NCBI GenBank assembly: GCA_003170475.1
Contig: PMZI01000023.1
Coordinates: 276,402 to 340,401, forward strand
DNA: 64,000 bases
Source: Ignavibacteriota bacterium
GTDB lineage: Bacteria > Bacteroidota > Ignavibacteria > UBA10030
Direction of reading: 5' to 3'
The translations under genes were made by a program, and so were the position numbers. The notes beneath the pieces are model-generated. The model was not told the origin of the DNA and made no database searches. It saw nothing but the letters and a program-made list of their open reading frames with translations. This document shows, piece by piece, positions 9,177 to 18,041 of the stretch (the first letter of the stretch is position 1; every line of letters begins with the position of its first letter).

Positions 9177-10997
9177 ATGAACATCAAGAAGTTTTTTCTG
9201 ATCGTGATTCTGTTCGCTCTTCAGAGTGCGAACGCACAAATGGTCTCTCGGGAGACATACCTTAAGGAATTTGAGAAGCGTGCGGCGTTCGTCACCTCCA
9301 TCTACGATACTGCTCAGTCCGTGGGGTACTACCAGGCTGCCGTGCGGTACGCGCGCGGAAAGGATCTTGCCACTGCGGACAAGATGCTGATTGAGCTGCT
9401 TCGCGATCCCCGCGGCGATATGTTCTGGATGATCCCGGCGATAGGGACCTATCTCCACGGAAAGGACAATATGTCCCCGGAGGCGCGTGCGGCAATGCGC
9501 AATGCATGGAAAACCTACGCCCCGTATCGCGGTGATACGGAAAATCATTGGTGCATGTACCACGCATCCCTCTTTCTGGCTGCCGAGCAATGGCCAAATC
9601 TGCCCGGCTCAGAGTGGTATAACGGAAAGAGCTCCGAGGAAAACTTGCGAGACGCGAAAGAATATCTCATTCATTGGATGAATATCTCGACGACGATCGG
9701 TCAGGGGGAATTCGATTCTCCGGACTATTTCCCCGAGTACGCGATGCCCATGATCCTGCTCAGTCAGTACGCCAAGGATCCAGAGATGCGCACCCGCGGC
9801 ACGATGATGACGGATTACATTTTTGCGGATTTCGCGGTCGAACACCTCGATGGACAATACATCGGTGGGTTCAGCAGAATTTATCAACCGGCGGTCTACA
9901 AACCGTTGCTCTCCGGGGCATCCGCATTTGCCTACTTATATTTCGGCACCGGTGAACCTACAAACTCGGGTTGGACCGTGCTTCCAGCCCTCTCCAACTA
10001 TCGGCTACCGGAGATTATCTACTCCATCGCACTTGATCGGAGCAAGACGTATATCCACCAGGAGCGAAAGCGCGTACGCAATGTCATTCGCTTTGGGACA
10101 GAGAAGAATCCCCCCGTGTACAAGTACTCCTACATAACAAAGGACTACGGCATTGGCTCCCTCCAGGGGGGCATCCTGCAGCCGATTCAACAACACACCT
10201 GGGGTGTTCGCTATACGTACGGCCGCCCCTACACGACGATTTTTGGACTTCATCCCTACTGGTCGGGTACAGAGGTTGGAATGTTCTTTCCGGAAGAAGT
10301 GAAAACCCTCATCGCCGATGTCGTCGCATCCAAGGGGACCTACAATAACCCGGACAAGTGGACCGGCGGTTCGCCGTTTGAGAGAACATTCCAGCACAAA
10401 AACACACTAATCGTTCTCTACGATATCGCTCCCGGTACGACCACGGAACACATCGACGGGTTCTTCCCGCGCAACCTCGAAGAAAGAATCGTCGAACCAT
10501 CGGGCTGGATTGCCTGTAAAGCCGGCGATGTCTACATCGGATGGTACCCGCTGCAGGAGTATGAATGGAAAGAAGAATCCGACGTCAGCATCAATACGCT
10601 GAATGACATCGGGCGGCCGCAACTGGAGCGCGTGAAAGAAACCGGAAACTGGCGCCTGAGAAGCCACAAACCGCAAAATGGTTACGTCATCGAGGTGAGG
10701 TCAAAGGATGAAATTGGTTCATTTGCACAATTTCAGGCGGCCTTGAACGCCCATACTCCGGCCGCGACATTGCAGCCGGGATCGGTTTCGGTGCAGTACA
10801 CGACTCTCGGCGGAGACAAAATGGACTTTGCGTTCCCCGAGAAGCGAACGCTCAATGGAAATGCGATCGATCTTTCCAAGACGAAACTCTTTGAGGGCCC
10901 GTTTATCAATGCCGAGGTGGGCAGCGAGAAGATGACGATGACCTACAAGAACAAGAAACTTGTGCTCGATTTTAAAGCAGTCAAAATAATCGAATGA
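9177..10997 (+). CDS. Secreted toroid/beta-sandwich enzyme-like protein, paralog B
   Basis: A 606-aa protein with a signal peptide (KKFFLIVILFALQSANAQ) and the same two-part layout as the protein at 5283: an N-terminal helical toroid with PYRGDTENHWCMY, STTIGQGEFDSPDY and EHLDGQYIGGF, then a beta-rich C-terminal half with LQGGILQPIQQHTW, EVGMFFPEE, FQHKNTLIVLYD and HIDGFFPRNL. The long identical blocks mark an old tandem duplication within the cluster. Invariant polar residues (the TENHW and QGEFDS motifs, and the IQQHTW His) are candidates for an active site. A polysaccharide lyase or hydrolase is the best guess, and no named family could be assigned by eye. The sugar kinase gene follows after 18 bp. 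Confidence 0.65.
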   Translation: MNIKKFFLIVILFALQSANAQMVSRETYLKEFEKRAAFVTSIYDTAQSVGYYQAAVRYARGKDLATADKMLIELLRDPRGDMFWMIPAIGTYLHGKDNMSPEARAAMRNAWKTYAPYRGDTENHWCMYHASLFLAAEQWPNLPGSEWYNGKSSEENLRDAKEYLIHWMNISTTIGQGEFDSPDYFPEYAMPMILLSQYAKDPEMRTRGTMMTDYIFADFAVEHLDGQYIGGFSRIYQPAVYKPLLSGASAFAYLYFGTGEPTNSGWTVLPALSNYRLPEIIYSIALDRSKTYIHQERKRVRNVIRFGTEKNPPVYKYSYITKDYGIGSLQGGILQPIQQHTWGVRYTYGRPYTTIFGLHPYWSGTEVGMFFPEEVKTLIADVVASKGTYNNPDKWTGGSPFERTFQHKNTLIVLYDIAPGTTTEHIDGFFPRNLEERIVEPSGWIACKAGDVYIGWYPLQEYEWKEESDVSINTLNDIGRPQLERVKETGNWRLRSHKPQNGYVIEVRSKDEIGSFAQFQAALNAHTPAATLQPGSVSVQYTTLGGDKMDFAFPEKRTLNGNAIDLSKTKLFEGPFINAEVGSEKMTMTYKNKKLVLDFKAVKIIE

Positions 10998-11015
10998 AGA
11001 ATTGGAAAGCGCCCC

Positions 11016-11957
11016 ATGAGTCATCACAAACATCTTGATGTAATCGTTGCGGGCATTGCGCTGACAGATATCATCGGTCGCCCTGTGGATCTTAAGAATC
11101 TTCCAAAGCGGGGCGCGCTGAAGCTGATCGACTCGATCACACTCACGACCGGCGGGAATGTCTCGAATGTCGGAATTGACCTGGCGAAACTGGGCTTCAA
11201 TGTCGGAGCCATTACGCGGGTTGGCAATGATTCGCTCGGGAGATATGTGACGCAGCATTATCGGACATTCGGCATCGACACAGAAGGAGTAATCATCGAT
11301 GCCAGGGCCCAGACATCTGCAACCATCGTGAATGTCGACAGAACCGGGGAACGCACGTTTCTCCATACGCGCGGATGCATGAAGAATTTTCGCTCGGCGG
11401 ACGTCCTCTCGCGCCTTGCGCTTCTTCAGAAAGCGCGTATGCTCGCCATTGGGTACCTCGGCCTGCTTCCGGAGACCGAAAAAGATTTTGGGCGATTGTT
11501 CCGAACGTTGAAAGAGAAAACATCACTCAAGATACTTCTGGACAGCGCCGCCTCGCCGCGAGTGACTCCCCGGGCGCTGCGAAGTTTCCTGCCGTACGTG
11601 GATTTCTTCGTCCCAAGCTATGAAGAAGCGATGCTCATGAGCGGCCGCAGCACTCCGGAATCCATTGTCGAATTCCTGAGACGGTCGGGTGCACCCCATG
11701 TCGTCGGAGTAAAGTTGGGAGCACAGGGATGCTATCTCTCTGACGGTCATCGTGCGGCATATGTGAAAGCGCAAAAGGTGAGACGCGTTGTGGATGCAAC
11801 CGGCGCTGGTGATGCATTTGTCGCCGGTTTCATTGCGGGGACCCTCAAGGGAATGGATGTATTTGAATCGGCTCGTGTTGCCAACGCTGTTGCCGCAAGC
11901 TGCGTCTCAGCGGTCGGGGCGTCAACAGCTATCAGGGAATTGCAGAACTATTTCTAA
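11016..11957 (+). CDS. PfkB/ribokinase-family sugar kinase
   Basis: A 313-aa cytoplasmic protein with the PfkB fold. An N-terminal TTGGNVSNVGIDLAKLG substrate/glycine segment is followed by the C-terminal signature DATGAGDAFVAGFIAG, whose Asp is the catalytic base and whose Gly-rich stretch forms the anion hole. Length is typical of ribokinase, fructokinase and 2-keto-3-deoxygluconate kinases. It should phosphorylate a sugar or keto-sugar-acid released by the upstream secreted enzymes or by the GH38 mannosidase 29 bp downstream. The specific substrate cannot be read from the sequence. ATG 11016 is preceded by a weak GGAAAG site. Confidence 0.85.
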   Translation: MSHHKHLDVIVAGIALTDIIGRPVDLKNLPKRGALKLIDSITLTTGGNVSNVGIDLAKLGFNVGAITRVGNDSLGRYVTQHYRTFGIDTEGVIIDARAQTSATIVNVDRTGERTFLHTRGCMKNFRSADVLSRLALLQKARMLAIGYLGLLPETEKDFGRLFRTLKEKTSLKILLDSAASPRVTPRALRSFLPYVDFFVPSYEEAMLMSGRSTPESIVEFLRRSGAPHVVGVKLGAQGCYLSDGHRAAYVKAQKVRRVVDATGAGDAFVAGFIAGTLKGMDVFESARVANAVAASCVSAVGASTAIRELQNYF

Positions 11958-11986
11958 ATTTTCTTCACCTGGGATATGCTGCGAAC

Positions 11987-14671
11987 ATGACGAAACCAAC
12001 CTACCATATCGTTTCACATTCACATTGGGATCGTGAGTGGTATTTCCCGTTTGATCGTTTTCGCGCGATGCTGGTGGATATGATCGAAGATCTCATCGAA
12101 CTGTTCTCGAGAGATCCGGAGTTCAAATCGTATACGCTCGATGGTCAAATGGCTGCCGTGATGGACTATCTGGAAACGCGACCGGATCGCATGGAAACGA
12201 TTCGCGATCTCGTAACGAAAGGAAAGCTTTTCATCGGACCGTGGTACATTCTGAGTGATGAATTCCTCTCAAGCGGCGAATCGCACATTCGGAATCTCTC
12301 TCTCGGATTACGACTTGGGAAGACGCTTGGCGGAGCTATGCGGGTGGGCTATATCCCCGATCAGTTTGGCCACATTGCTCAAATGCCCCAGATTCTCAAG
12401 GGATTTGGCATCGATACCGCCCTTATCTATCGTGGTTTCGGTGGTGAACCCGGACAAGAAAAATCCGAGTACTGGTGGATCAGTCCAGATGAGACGCGGG
12501 TTTTGATGCACCATCTGCCGAAGGATGGCTACAGCGCCGGATATTTTGGAACGAAGGACAAAGAGATAATCGTTCAGAAATTCGACCGGCTGAAAAAGGA
12601 ACTCGATGCTCGCGGCACAACGTCTCAACGCCTCTTCTTCAACGGCGGTGATCATCACTGGCCGGACGAAGATGTGACCACAGCCATCACAGTACTACGA
12701 GAGCATTATGACGCCGATTTCAAACATAGCAATTTTCCGGACTTCTTCTCAGCCGTAAAGAAAGAACTCGGAACGGGAGACGCACTTCCGAGACTAGAGG
12801 GAGAAGCCCGATTCGGTTATCGATACGCGTTTGCCGTACTCGGCGGTGTATTCTCAAGTCGAATGTACACAAAACAGCTCAACGCTGAGTGTGAGAATCT
12901 CCTCGAGCGAACGCTCGAACCACTGAACGTGATTGCTGTGCACAACGGCATGAGAAGCAGAACGCCTCAGATTGAGCAGGCGTGGAAATATGTGCTACAA
13001 AATCAGGATCACGATGCTATTTGCGGGACTAGTGTGGATGAAGTGCATCACGAGATGGTTATTCGTTACGCGAAGACGAAACAAATCGGCGAACATGTTA
13101 AAGCCGAGTGTTTTGCGCATCTGCTTCCATACAACGAGCGAGAGTACAAAGATGAGAGGTATGTTTTTGTTTTCAACCAATCACCATGGCAGCGAAGCGG
13201 GATCACCGAAACAGAAATCGAGTTCTATCTTCAAGATGTTGTTGTGGGTTTGAATCCTGAAGTGAAAGTCGATGACAAGAAGCCGCCCGTGAAGGGGTTC
13301 AAGCTCTTCGATCCGAATGGCCTGGAAGTGCCGTATCAGGTTGTGGATCGGAAAGAAGCGTTTGGCGTGACGTATTCAAAGCGGGATTATCCGCATCAGA
13401 CCCTCGTCGATCGATTTTCGATTGTGCTTTCTGCGAACGCCATCCCTCCATTGGGATGGAAAGGATTGACGGTGTTGAGAGCCGATGATATACCGAAGTA
13501 TCCTTCGGAGATAATGTTTGGAAAGCGAAGCATTGAAAACGAGTTTCTGAAAGTCGAAGCAGACGATCACGGCAAGGTCACGTTGACCGACAAATCAACC
13601 GGACTCGTCTATGAAGACATCGGTTCCTTCGAAGATTCGGGTGATGTCGGTGATGAATATAATTACTCGTATCCCGAAAAGGACGGTTGGTACACATCGA
13701 ATCAGTTTGTCCCGCGCATTTCGATCGAAGAGAAAGGACCGTTGCGCGCTTCCTTGAAGCTTGAGCATCGGATGATGGTGCCAAAGGAAGCCTCGAAAGA
13801 CGACAAATCACGATCGGCAGAAATGGCGGAGCTGCTTGTCGTCACAACCTTCTCGCTGACGCGTCTGTCAAAGCGAGTCGATATCAAGACGACGGTAGAC
13901 AACGTGTGCAAAGACCATCGGTTGCGAGCTCTATTCTTGACCGGCATGAGCACGGTTGCATCATATGCGGAAACGCCATTCGCGGTTGTGAAACGCGAGC
14001 ATCGAACTTATGACACCACTCTATTTCACATCGAGCACCCGGCAATGGTTGCACCAATGCAGCGATTCGTCACGATCCACGACGACTCCAAAGGGATGAC
14101 GCTCATGGTCAAAGGACTGCCGGAATATGAGCTCAAGCTTGATAAGAAGGGCGAGCTCGCGCTGACGTTGCTTCGGTGTGTGGGAAAGCTGTCGGGAAGG
14201 GATCTGACGACGCGTCCGGGTGGTGCCGCGGGCTGGTGGAACGAAACGCCCGAAGCCCAATGTCTTGGCCGCCACACGTTTGAGTACTCCGTATTTCCAC
14301 ACCAGTCGTTGAACAAGGCTCTCTGGACGGCAATATTGGAACAAGTCGAAGATTTCACTACGCCATTGCTTGCCGTGAAACGAAAGAACAAACAGACCGT
14401 GTTGGAGAAATCATTTCTCTCTGTGGAGCCAAAATCACTGCTGTTGACGTCACTCAAGAGATCCGATGACGAATCGTCTGTCGTTCTACGGTTGAACAAT
14501 CCGGTCGATGGAGAGATTCGGGGCACCGTTCACGTGGAGGCGAATGTGAAAGAAGTGTACCGTGGGACCATGAATGAAGATGTGGTTGGACCCATGGAAC
14601 TTCTCAACGGTCACGATATTCCGGTCACGGTGAAGCCATTTGAAGTGATGACAATTCTCCTGAAGTTGTAA
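11987..14671 (+). CDS. Alpha-mannosidase, glycoside hydrolase family 38
   Basis: An 894-aa protein with the GH38 start HSHWDREW (residues 11-18), whose His13 and Asp15 are the expected zinc ligands. The nucleophile Asp is in GYIPDQFGHIAQMP (Asp125). The NGGDHHWPDED segment (around residue 220) and QNQDHDAICGTSVDEVHHE (around 340) are also typical of the family, including the bacterial MngB type. The rest is the beta-sandwich mannosidase C-terminal region. No signal peptide is present, so it acts in the cytoplasm on imported alpha-mannosides or phospho-mannosides. The retaining zinc-dependent mechanism is family knowledge. MngB-type enzymes can act on 2-O-mannosyl-glycerate; the glycerate kinase further downstream would fit such a substrate, though that link is speculative. 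Confidence 0.93.
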   Translation: MTKPTYHIVSHSHWDREWYFPFDRFRAMLVDMIEDLIELFSRDPEFKSYTLDGQMAAVMDYLETRPDRMETIRDLVTKGKLFIGPWYILSDEFLSSGESHIRNLSLGLRLGKTLGGAMRVGYIPDQFGHIAQMPQILKGFGIDTALIYRGFGGEPGQEKSEYWWISPDETRVLMHHLPKDGYSAGYFGTKDKEIIVQKFDRLKKELDARGTTSQRLFFNGGDHHWPDEDVTTAITVLREHYDADFKHSNFPDFFSAVKKELGTGDALPRLEGEARFGYRYAFAVLGGVFSSRMYTKQLNAECENLLERTLEPLNVIAVHNGMRSRTPQIEQAWKYVLQNQDHDAICGTSVDEVHHEMVIRYAKTKQIGEHVKAECFAHLLPYNEREYKDERYVFVFNQSPWQRSGITETEIEFYLQDVVVGLNPEVKVDDKKPPVKGFKLFDPNGLEVPYQVVDRKEAFGVTYSKRDYPHQTLVDRFSIVLSANAIPPLGWKGLTVLRADDIPKYPSEIMFGKRSIENEFLKVEADDHGKVTLTDKSTGLVYEDIGSFEDSGDVGDEYNYSYPEKDGWYTSNQFVPRISIEEKGPLRASLKLEHRMMVPKEASKDDKSRSAEMAELLVVTTFSLTRLSKRVDIKTTVDNVCKDHRLRALFLTGMSTVASYAETPFAVVKREHRTYDTTLFHIEHPAMVAPMQRFVTIHDDSKGMTLMVKGLPEYELKLDKKGELALTLLRCVGKLSGRDLTTRPGGAAGWWNETPEAQCLGRHTFEYSVFPHQSLNKALWTAILEQVEDFTTPLLAVKRKNKQTVLEKSFLSVEPKSLLLTSLKRSDDESSVVLRLNNPVDGEIRGTVHVEANVKEVYRGTMNEDVVGPMELLNGHDIPVTVKPFEVMTILLKL

Positions 14672-14734
14672 CCCGTTGCAGTTGGAATTTCTTACGTCCC
14701 ATTTTGACATTCATTTTCAATAATCGAGGCTCCT

Positions 14735-15562
14735 ATGTCAACATTACCTGGTAATCAACTTCGAACGAGCAAAATTCTGAATCCTGAGAGCGGCAACGGG
14801 ATTGTCGTGGCCATCGACCACGGTCTCTTCATTGGACCGCTCCCCGGTATCGAAAGCGCAAGCAAGGCAATCGACGTTCTCTTACCGGGAAAACCCGATG
14901 CCATCCAAATGACGCCGGGTACAACCCGAGCGAATCTCGGCAAGTTCTATGGAAAAAATAAGCCGGGTGTCATTGTTCGACTTGATGCAACAAACATCTG
15001 GCGGAAGAAGCCGGCGCCCAAAGAAGGGTACTATACGGCTGTCGCCTCGGTCAAGGACGCGGTTCAACTCGGAGCTGACGCTGTTGTGACGTTTCTCTTC
15101 GCGGGGTACGACACCGACGCGCAGGAAGCGGATAACCTGCAAACGCTTGCCCGGCTGGGAAGCGAGGCGAAAGAGTACGGAATGCCGTTTATCGTGGAAC
15201 CATTAGCCATTCAGAAGGGATCCAATGTCGTCAGAGATTTTGACATCATGAAGCTTATCATCCGCATGGCGTCCGAAATTGGGGCAGATCTCATCAAAGC
15301 CGATTTCCCCGAATCAAAGAAGCAGTTCGAAGAACTCGTTGGAGTATCCTCGGTTCCGATCCTTGTTCGCGGCGGACCGAAAATGGATTCAGACAAAGAA
15401 ATGCTTCAGATGGTTAAAGACGCCATCGATGGTGGAGCAAAAGGAATTGTCTTTGGTCGAAACGTGTGGCAGCATAAAGAGCCGGCGAAAATTCTCCGCG
15501 CCCTTGCGGCGATTGTGCATGAAGGGCAGGGCGTCGCGAAAGCGTTGAAGGCAGTCTCATGA
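14735..15562 (+). CDS. Class I aldolase, DhnA/LacD/DeoC superfamily
   Basis: A 275-aa TIM-barrel aldolase. The key segment is GADLIKADFPES with Lys188 as the likely Schiff-base lysine, following AIDHG near residues 27-30 and ending with the phosphate-binding RGGPK and GIVFGRNVWQ motifs. These are characteristic of the DhnA-type fructose-bisphosphate aldolase, tagatose-1,6-bisphosphate aldolase (LacD), YihT and LsrF group. The enzyme should cleave a phosphorylated ketose or deoxy-keto-sugar to a three-carbon phosphate plus an aldehyde. It sits between a mannosidase and a Gfo/Idh oxidoreductase, in the same cluster as two PfkB-type kinases that could make its substrate. GAGG lies six bases before ATG 14735. 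Exact specificity is open. Confidence 0.85.
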   Translation: MSTLPGNQLRTSKILNPESGNGIVVAIDHGLFIGPLPGIESASKAIDVLLPGKPDAIQMTPGTTRANLGKFYGKNKPGVIVRLDATNIWRKKPAPKEGYYTAVASVKDAVQLGADAVVTFLFAGYDTDAQEADNLQTLARLGSEAKEYGMPFIVEPLAIQKGSNVVRDFDIMKLIIRMASEIGADLIKADFPESKKQFEELVGVSSVPILVRGGPKMDSDKEMLQMVKDAIDGGAKGIVFGRNVWQHKEPAKILRALAAIVHEGQGVAKALKAVS

Positions 15563-15612
15563 GTTCTTCCGGGAAGCACGCAAAGAAGAACGGATCTGAA
15601 AGGAATGGTAGA

Positions 15613-16737
15613 ATGCAGAAAGAAATCCGTATTGGCATGATTGGCTTCGGCCAGATGGGTCGCATTCACAGCTACGCCTATCGTTCGATCCCACTCTATT
15701 ATGATGGCAATCCATGCAAGGTCACGCTCAAATGCGTCTGCGATTCGAATGAAGCGCTGGCGAAGAAGGGGGTTGACCAAGCGGGGTTCGAATCATTTAC
15801 GCGGGATTATCGAGAGTTGGTTGAGCGGAAAGACATCGATGTTGTGAACATTTGCACGCCCAACAAGATGCACAAAGAAGCCGTTCTCGCCGCACTGGCG
15901 TCCGGCAAGCATGTCTACTGCGAAAAGCCGCTTGCGTTCAATGAAGCGGAAGCGAAGGAGATTGTTGCGGCGGCGGACAAGTCCGGTCTCAAGCACCAGA
16001 TTACGGCGGAATATCGCTTCATTCCGGCCGTGATGAAGGCAAAGGAGTTGATCGACGCGGACTTTGTCGGGAGGGTATTCCATTTCCGGGGGCTCTATCT
16101 TCATTCGGGCTATATCGATCCGAAGCGGCCGCGCGAATGGCGACTCCTCAAGGAAGTCATTGGCGGTGGTGTTCTTGTGGATCTTGGCCCGCACATCCTC
16201 GATCTCATGCATTATCTCGTGGGGGATGTCGACGAAGTGTCGGCGAGCATGGAGACGTTCTTTCGGGAACGTCCGTTGCCGGAAGACCCCAAGAAGATGG
16301 GAAAGGTGGATGTTGAAGACGCTATTTCGGCAATCTTGAGGCTGAAGAATGGTGCACTGGGATTCGCTGAGATGTCGCGCGTCGCCACAGGGGCAGAAGA
16401 TGAGCTGCGTTTTGAAATTCACGGGCAAAACGGAGCATTGGCATTCAATCTCATGCAGCCCAACGAGCTTCTTGCATACAACGCCAAAGATCCAAAGGGA
16501 ATGCAGGGGTTCAGAAAGATCAGCACTGTTCAAAAGTATCCGGCGCCGGCAATGATGCCGGCCGCGAAGTTCACCATGGGGTGGGTCCGTTCACACGTGG
16601 CGGCACTCTATAGCTTCCTGGATTGCATCGTGAATGACAGGAAGCCATCACCGAACTTCCATGACGCATTGAAGATGCATCACCTTATGGAATCCATGTA
16701 TCGGGCGGCGGAGACGAAGAGCTGGGTGAAGGTGTAG
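15613..16737 (+). CDS. Gfo/Idh/MocA-family NAD(P)-dependent oxidoreductase
   Basis: The protein opens with the Rossmann motif GMIGFGQMGRIHSYAY and has the family EKP motif (HVYCEKPLAF), whose Lys binds cofactor and substrate, then GGGVLVDLGPHILDLMHY with the catalytic-region His. The ORF track starts at 15559, where ATGA overlaps the aldolase stop. I prefer ATG 15613 because AAGGA lies eight bases upstream and the fold starts immediately after, giving 374 aa; the longer form adds only a polar 18-residue tail. Such enzymes oxidise or reduce hydroxyls of sugars, inositols and amino sugars. A second, shorter member of the superfamily is at 36840. Confidence 0.88.
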   Translation: MQKEIRIGMIGFGQMGRIHSYAYRSIPLYYDGNPCKVTLKCVCDSNEALAKKGVDQAGFESFTRDYRELVERKDIDVVNICTPNKMHKEAVLAALASGKHVYCEKPLAFNEAEAKEIVAAADKSGLKHQITAEYRFIPAVMKAKELIDADFVGRVFHFRGLYLHSGYIDPKRPREWRLLKEVIGGGVLVDLGPHILDLMHYLVGDVDEVSASMETFFRERPLPEDPKKMGKVDVEDAISAILRLKNGALGFAEMSRVATGAEDELRFEIHGQNGALAFNLMQPNELLAYNAKDPKGMQGFRKISTVQKYPAPAMMPAAKFTMGWVRSHVAALYSFLDCIVNDRKPSPNFHDALKMHHLMESMYRAAETKSWVKV

Positions 16738-16799
16738 TCCTCGATCAAGATCGTCTTTCAGGGACATCAACGGAGAGGTAGGAGAAAGGATCAGTACGC

Positions 16800-18014
16800 A
16801 TGGCAGGCACGTTCACCGTTCAACAGAATCTGGAACTCCTCGGGAGGTATCGGTATACGGAAATCCAGCTCATGGAGCTTATGGGAAGTTGGGCTTGCAC
16901 GATGATTGATCCCGAGATCAAGATTGGCTTTGGGCGTAACATGTTTCAGGATTCTGTGCACGCCGACTTGCTGGGGAAGAGGATTCCGGAATTGAAAGGC
17001 CGCTCTCAGCATTTTCATTCGATTCCGCCGAGCGATGGTTATGTTCGGCTGCTGGAGAAGATCTGGAATACATCGGATGAACTCCTTCGGCTGGTTGCTC
17101 TCTATCAGGTAGTGAAACCGGAACTTGTGACAGTCTACCGCCGACACCTCGAACGCATGGAGCTTCCGGCGGATGAACCAACGGGAAACATCATCCGTCT
17201 CATTGCCGATGAAGAGCAGGATCATGTTGAATGGGGCAGGAAAATGATTGACAGGATTCTCGGATCATCGAATCGCTTGGAAGAGGCTCGCACCTGGAAA
17301 GAGAGCCTGTTGAAAGAATTGAACGACGCGGGCGGAGTGTGGGGCGATGGAAGACAACCGGGAACCTATTCATTTAAAAAGACGCATCCGTACAGCAAGC
17401 TGCCCGTACGAGACAGCCGATGGAATGTCATGCAGCACCCGGAAGAATTTAAGGAAAAGGATTGGTCGTTTGATACCACCGAGGGAAAGCTGCACCTGCT
17501 CCACGATCTCCTGAACAGCGAATTTATTACGGTCGAAAGGATGGGACTTATTCTCTCGGACTTTCCCGAAATTCCGTGGCAGATGAAGATGGATATGGCC
17601 CGCCAGGCTTGGGACGAAGCGCGGCACGCGGAAATTGTTCAACGACGCCTGGAAGAACTGGGCGGTCATGTCGGAATGTTTCCGACCAGTTGCTTCGGTT
17701 GGGAGCAGGATGTCAATCGTCCGGATCCCCTGGAGCGGCTGGCGCTGTCCAACATGACTTTTGAAAGTGAGAGCTGCAAACATTTGCGCGACTGGATTGC
17801 GAAGGCCAAGAAAACCGGCGATACTCGTTCGCTGCAGCTGGTCGAGTTTCTCCTCGCTGATGAAGTCAATCACGTCCTGTACGGGGTGCATTGGATTGAC
17901 GAATTGACAAAGGAAGACCCCGAGCGGCGAAAACGAGTTCTGGCGTACCCGGACAAAGTTCTTGCGGACCAGCACCCGGTCGGAGTCTATTTCAAAGAAA
18001 CGAAAAACGCGTGA
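16800..18014 (+). CDS. Tandem ferritin-like di-iron protein
   Basis: A 404-aa protein of two ferritin-like four-helix units. The N-terminal unit has Glu21, a D-x-x-H pair (Asp51/His54) and E-x-x-H (Glu139/His142). The C-terminal unit has Glu241 or Glu247, E-x-x-H (Glu273/His276) and E-x-x-H (Glu355/His358). The C-terminal set is a complete carboxylate-bridged di-iron ligand pattern; the N-terminal set is slightly altered. This resembles the DUF455/MiaE-like side of the ferritin superfamily, but at about 1.5 times the usual length. It could be an oxygenase, an oxidase or a protective protein. Its place between a sugar oxidoreductase and an FAH-family gene suggests a substrate oxidation in the same pathway, which is inference. 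AAAGGA precedes ATG 16800. Confidence 0.72.
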   Translation: MAGTFTVQQNLELLGRYRYTEIQLMELMGSWACTMIDPEIKIGFGRNMFQDSVHADLLGKRIPELKGRSQHFHSIPPSDGYVRLLEKIWNTSDELLRLVALYQVVKPELVTVYRRHLERMELPADEPTGNIIRLIADEEQDHVEWGRKMIDRILGSSNRLEEARTWKESLLKELNDAGGVWGDGRQPGTYSFKKTHPYSKLPVRDSRWNVMQHPEEFKEKDWSFDTTEGKLHLLHDLLNSEFITVERMGLILSDFPEIPWQMKMDMARQAWDEARHAEIVQRRLEELGGHVGMFPTSCFGWEQDVNRPDPLERLALSNMTFESESCKHLRDWIAKAKKTGDTRSLQLVEFLLADEVNHVLYGVHWIDELTKEDPERRKRVLAYPDKVLADQHPVGVYFKETKNA

Positions 18015-18041
18015 CATGAACCCACCACAAGGAGTATTGCG

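Noticed and set aside
14704-14709. TTGACA before the aldolase gene as a promoter
   Set aside because: No -10-like hexamer at 16-18 bp spacing; the match is probably chance.
15793-16533. 246-aa - strand ORF within the Gfo/Idh gene
   Set aside because: Shadow frame of a recognised oxidoreductase.
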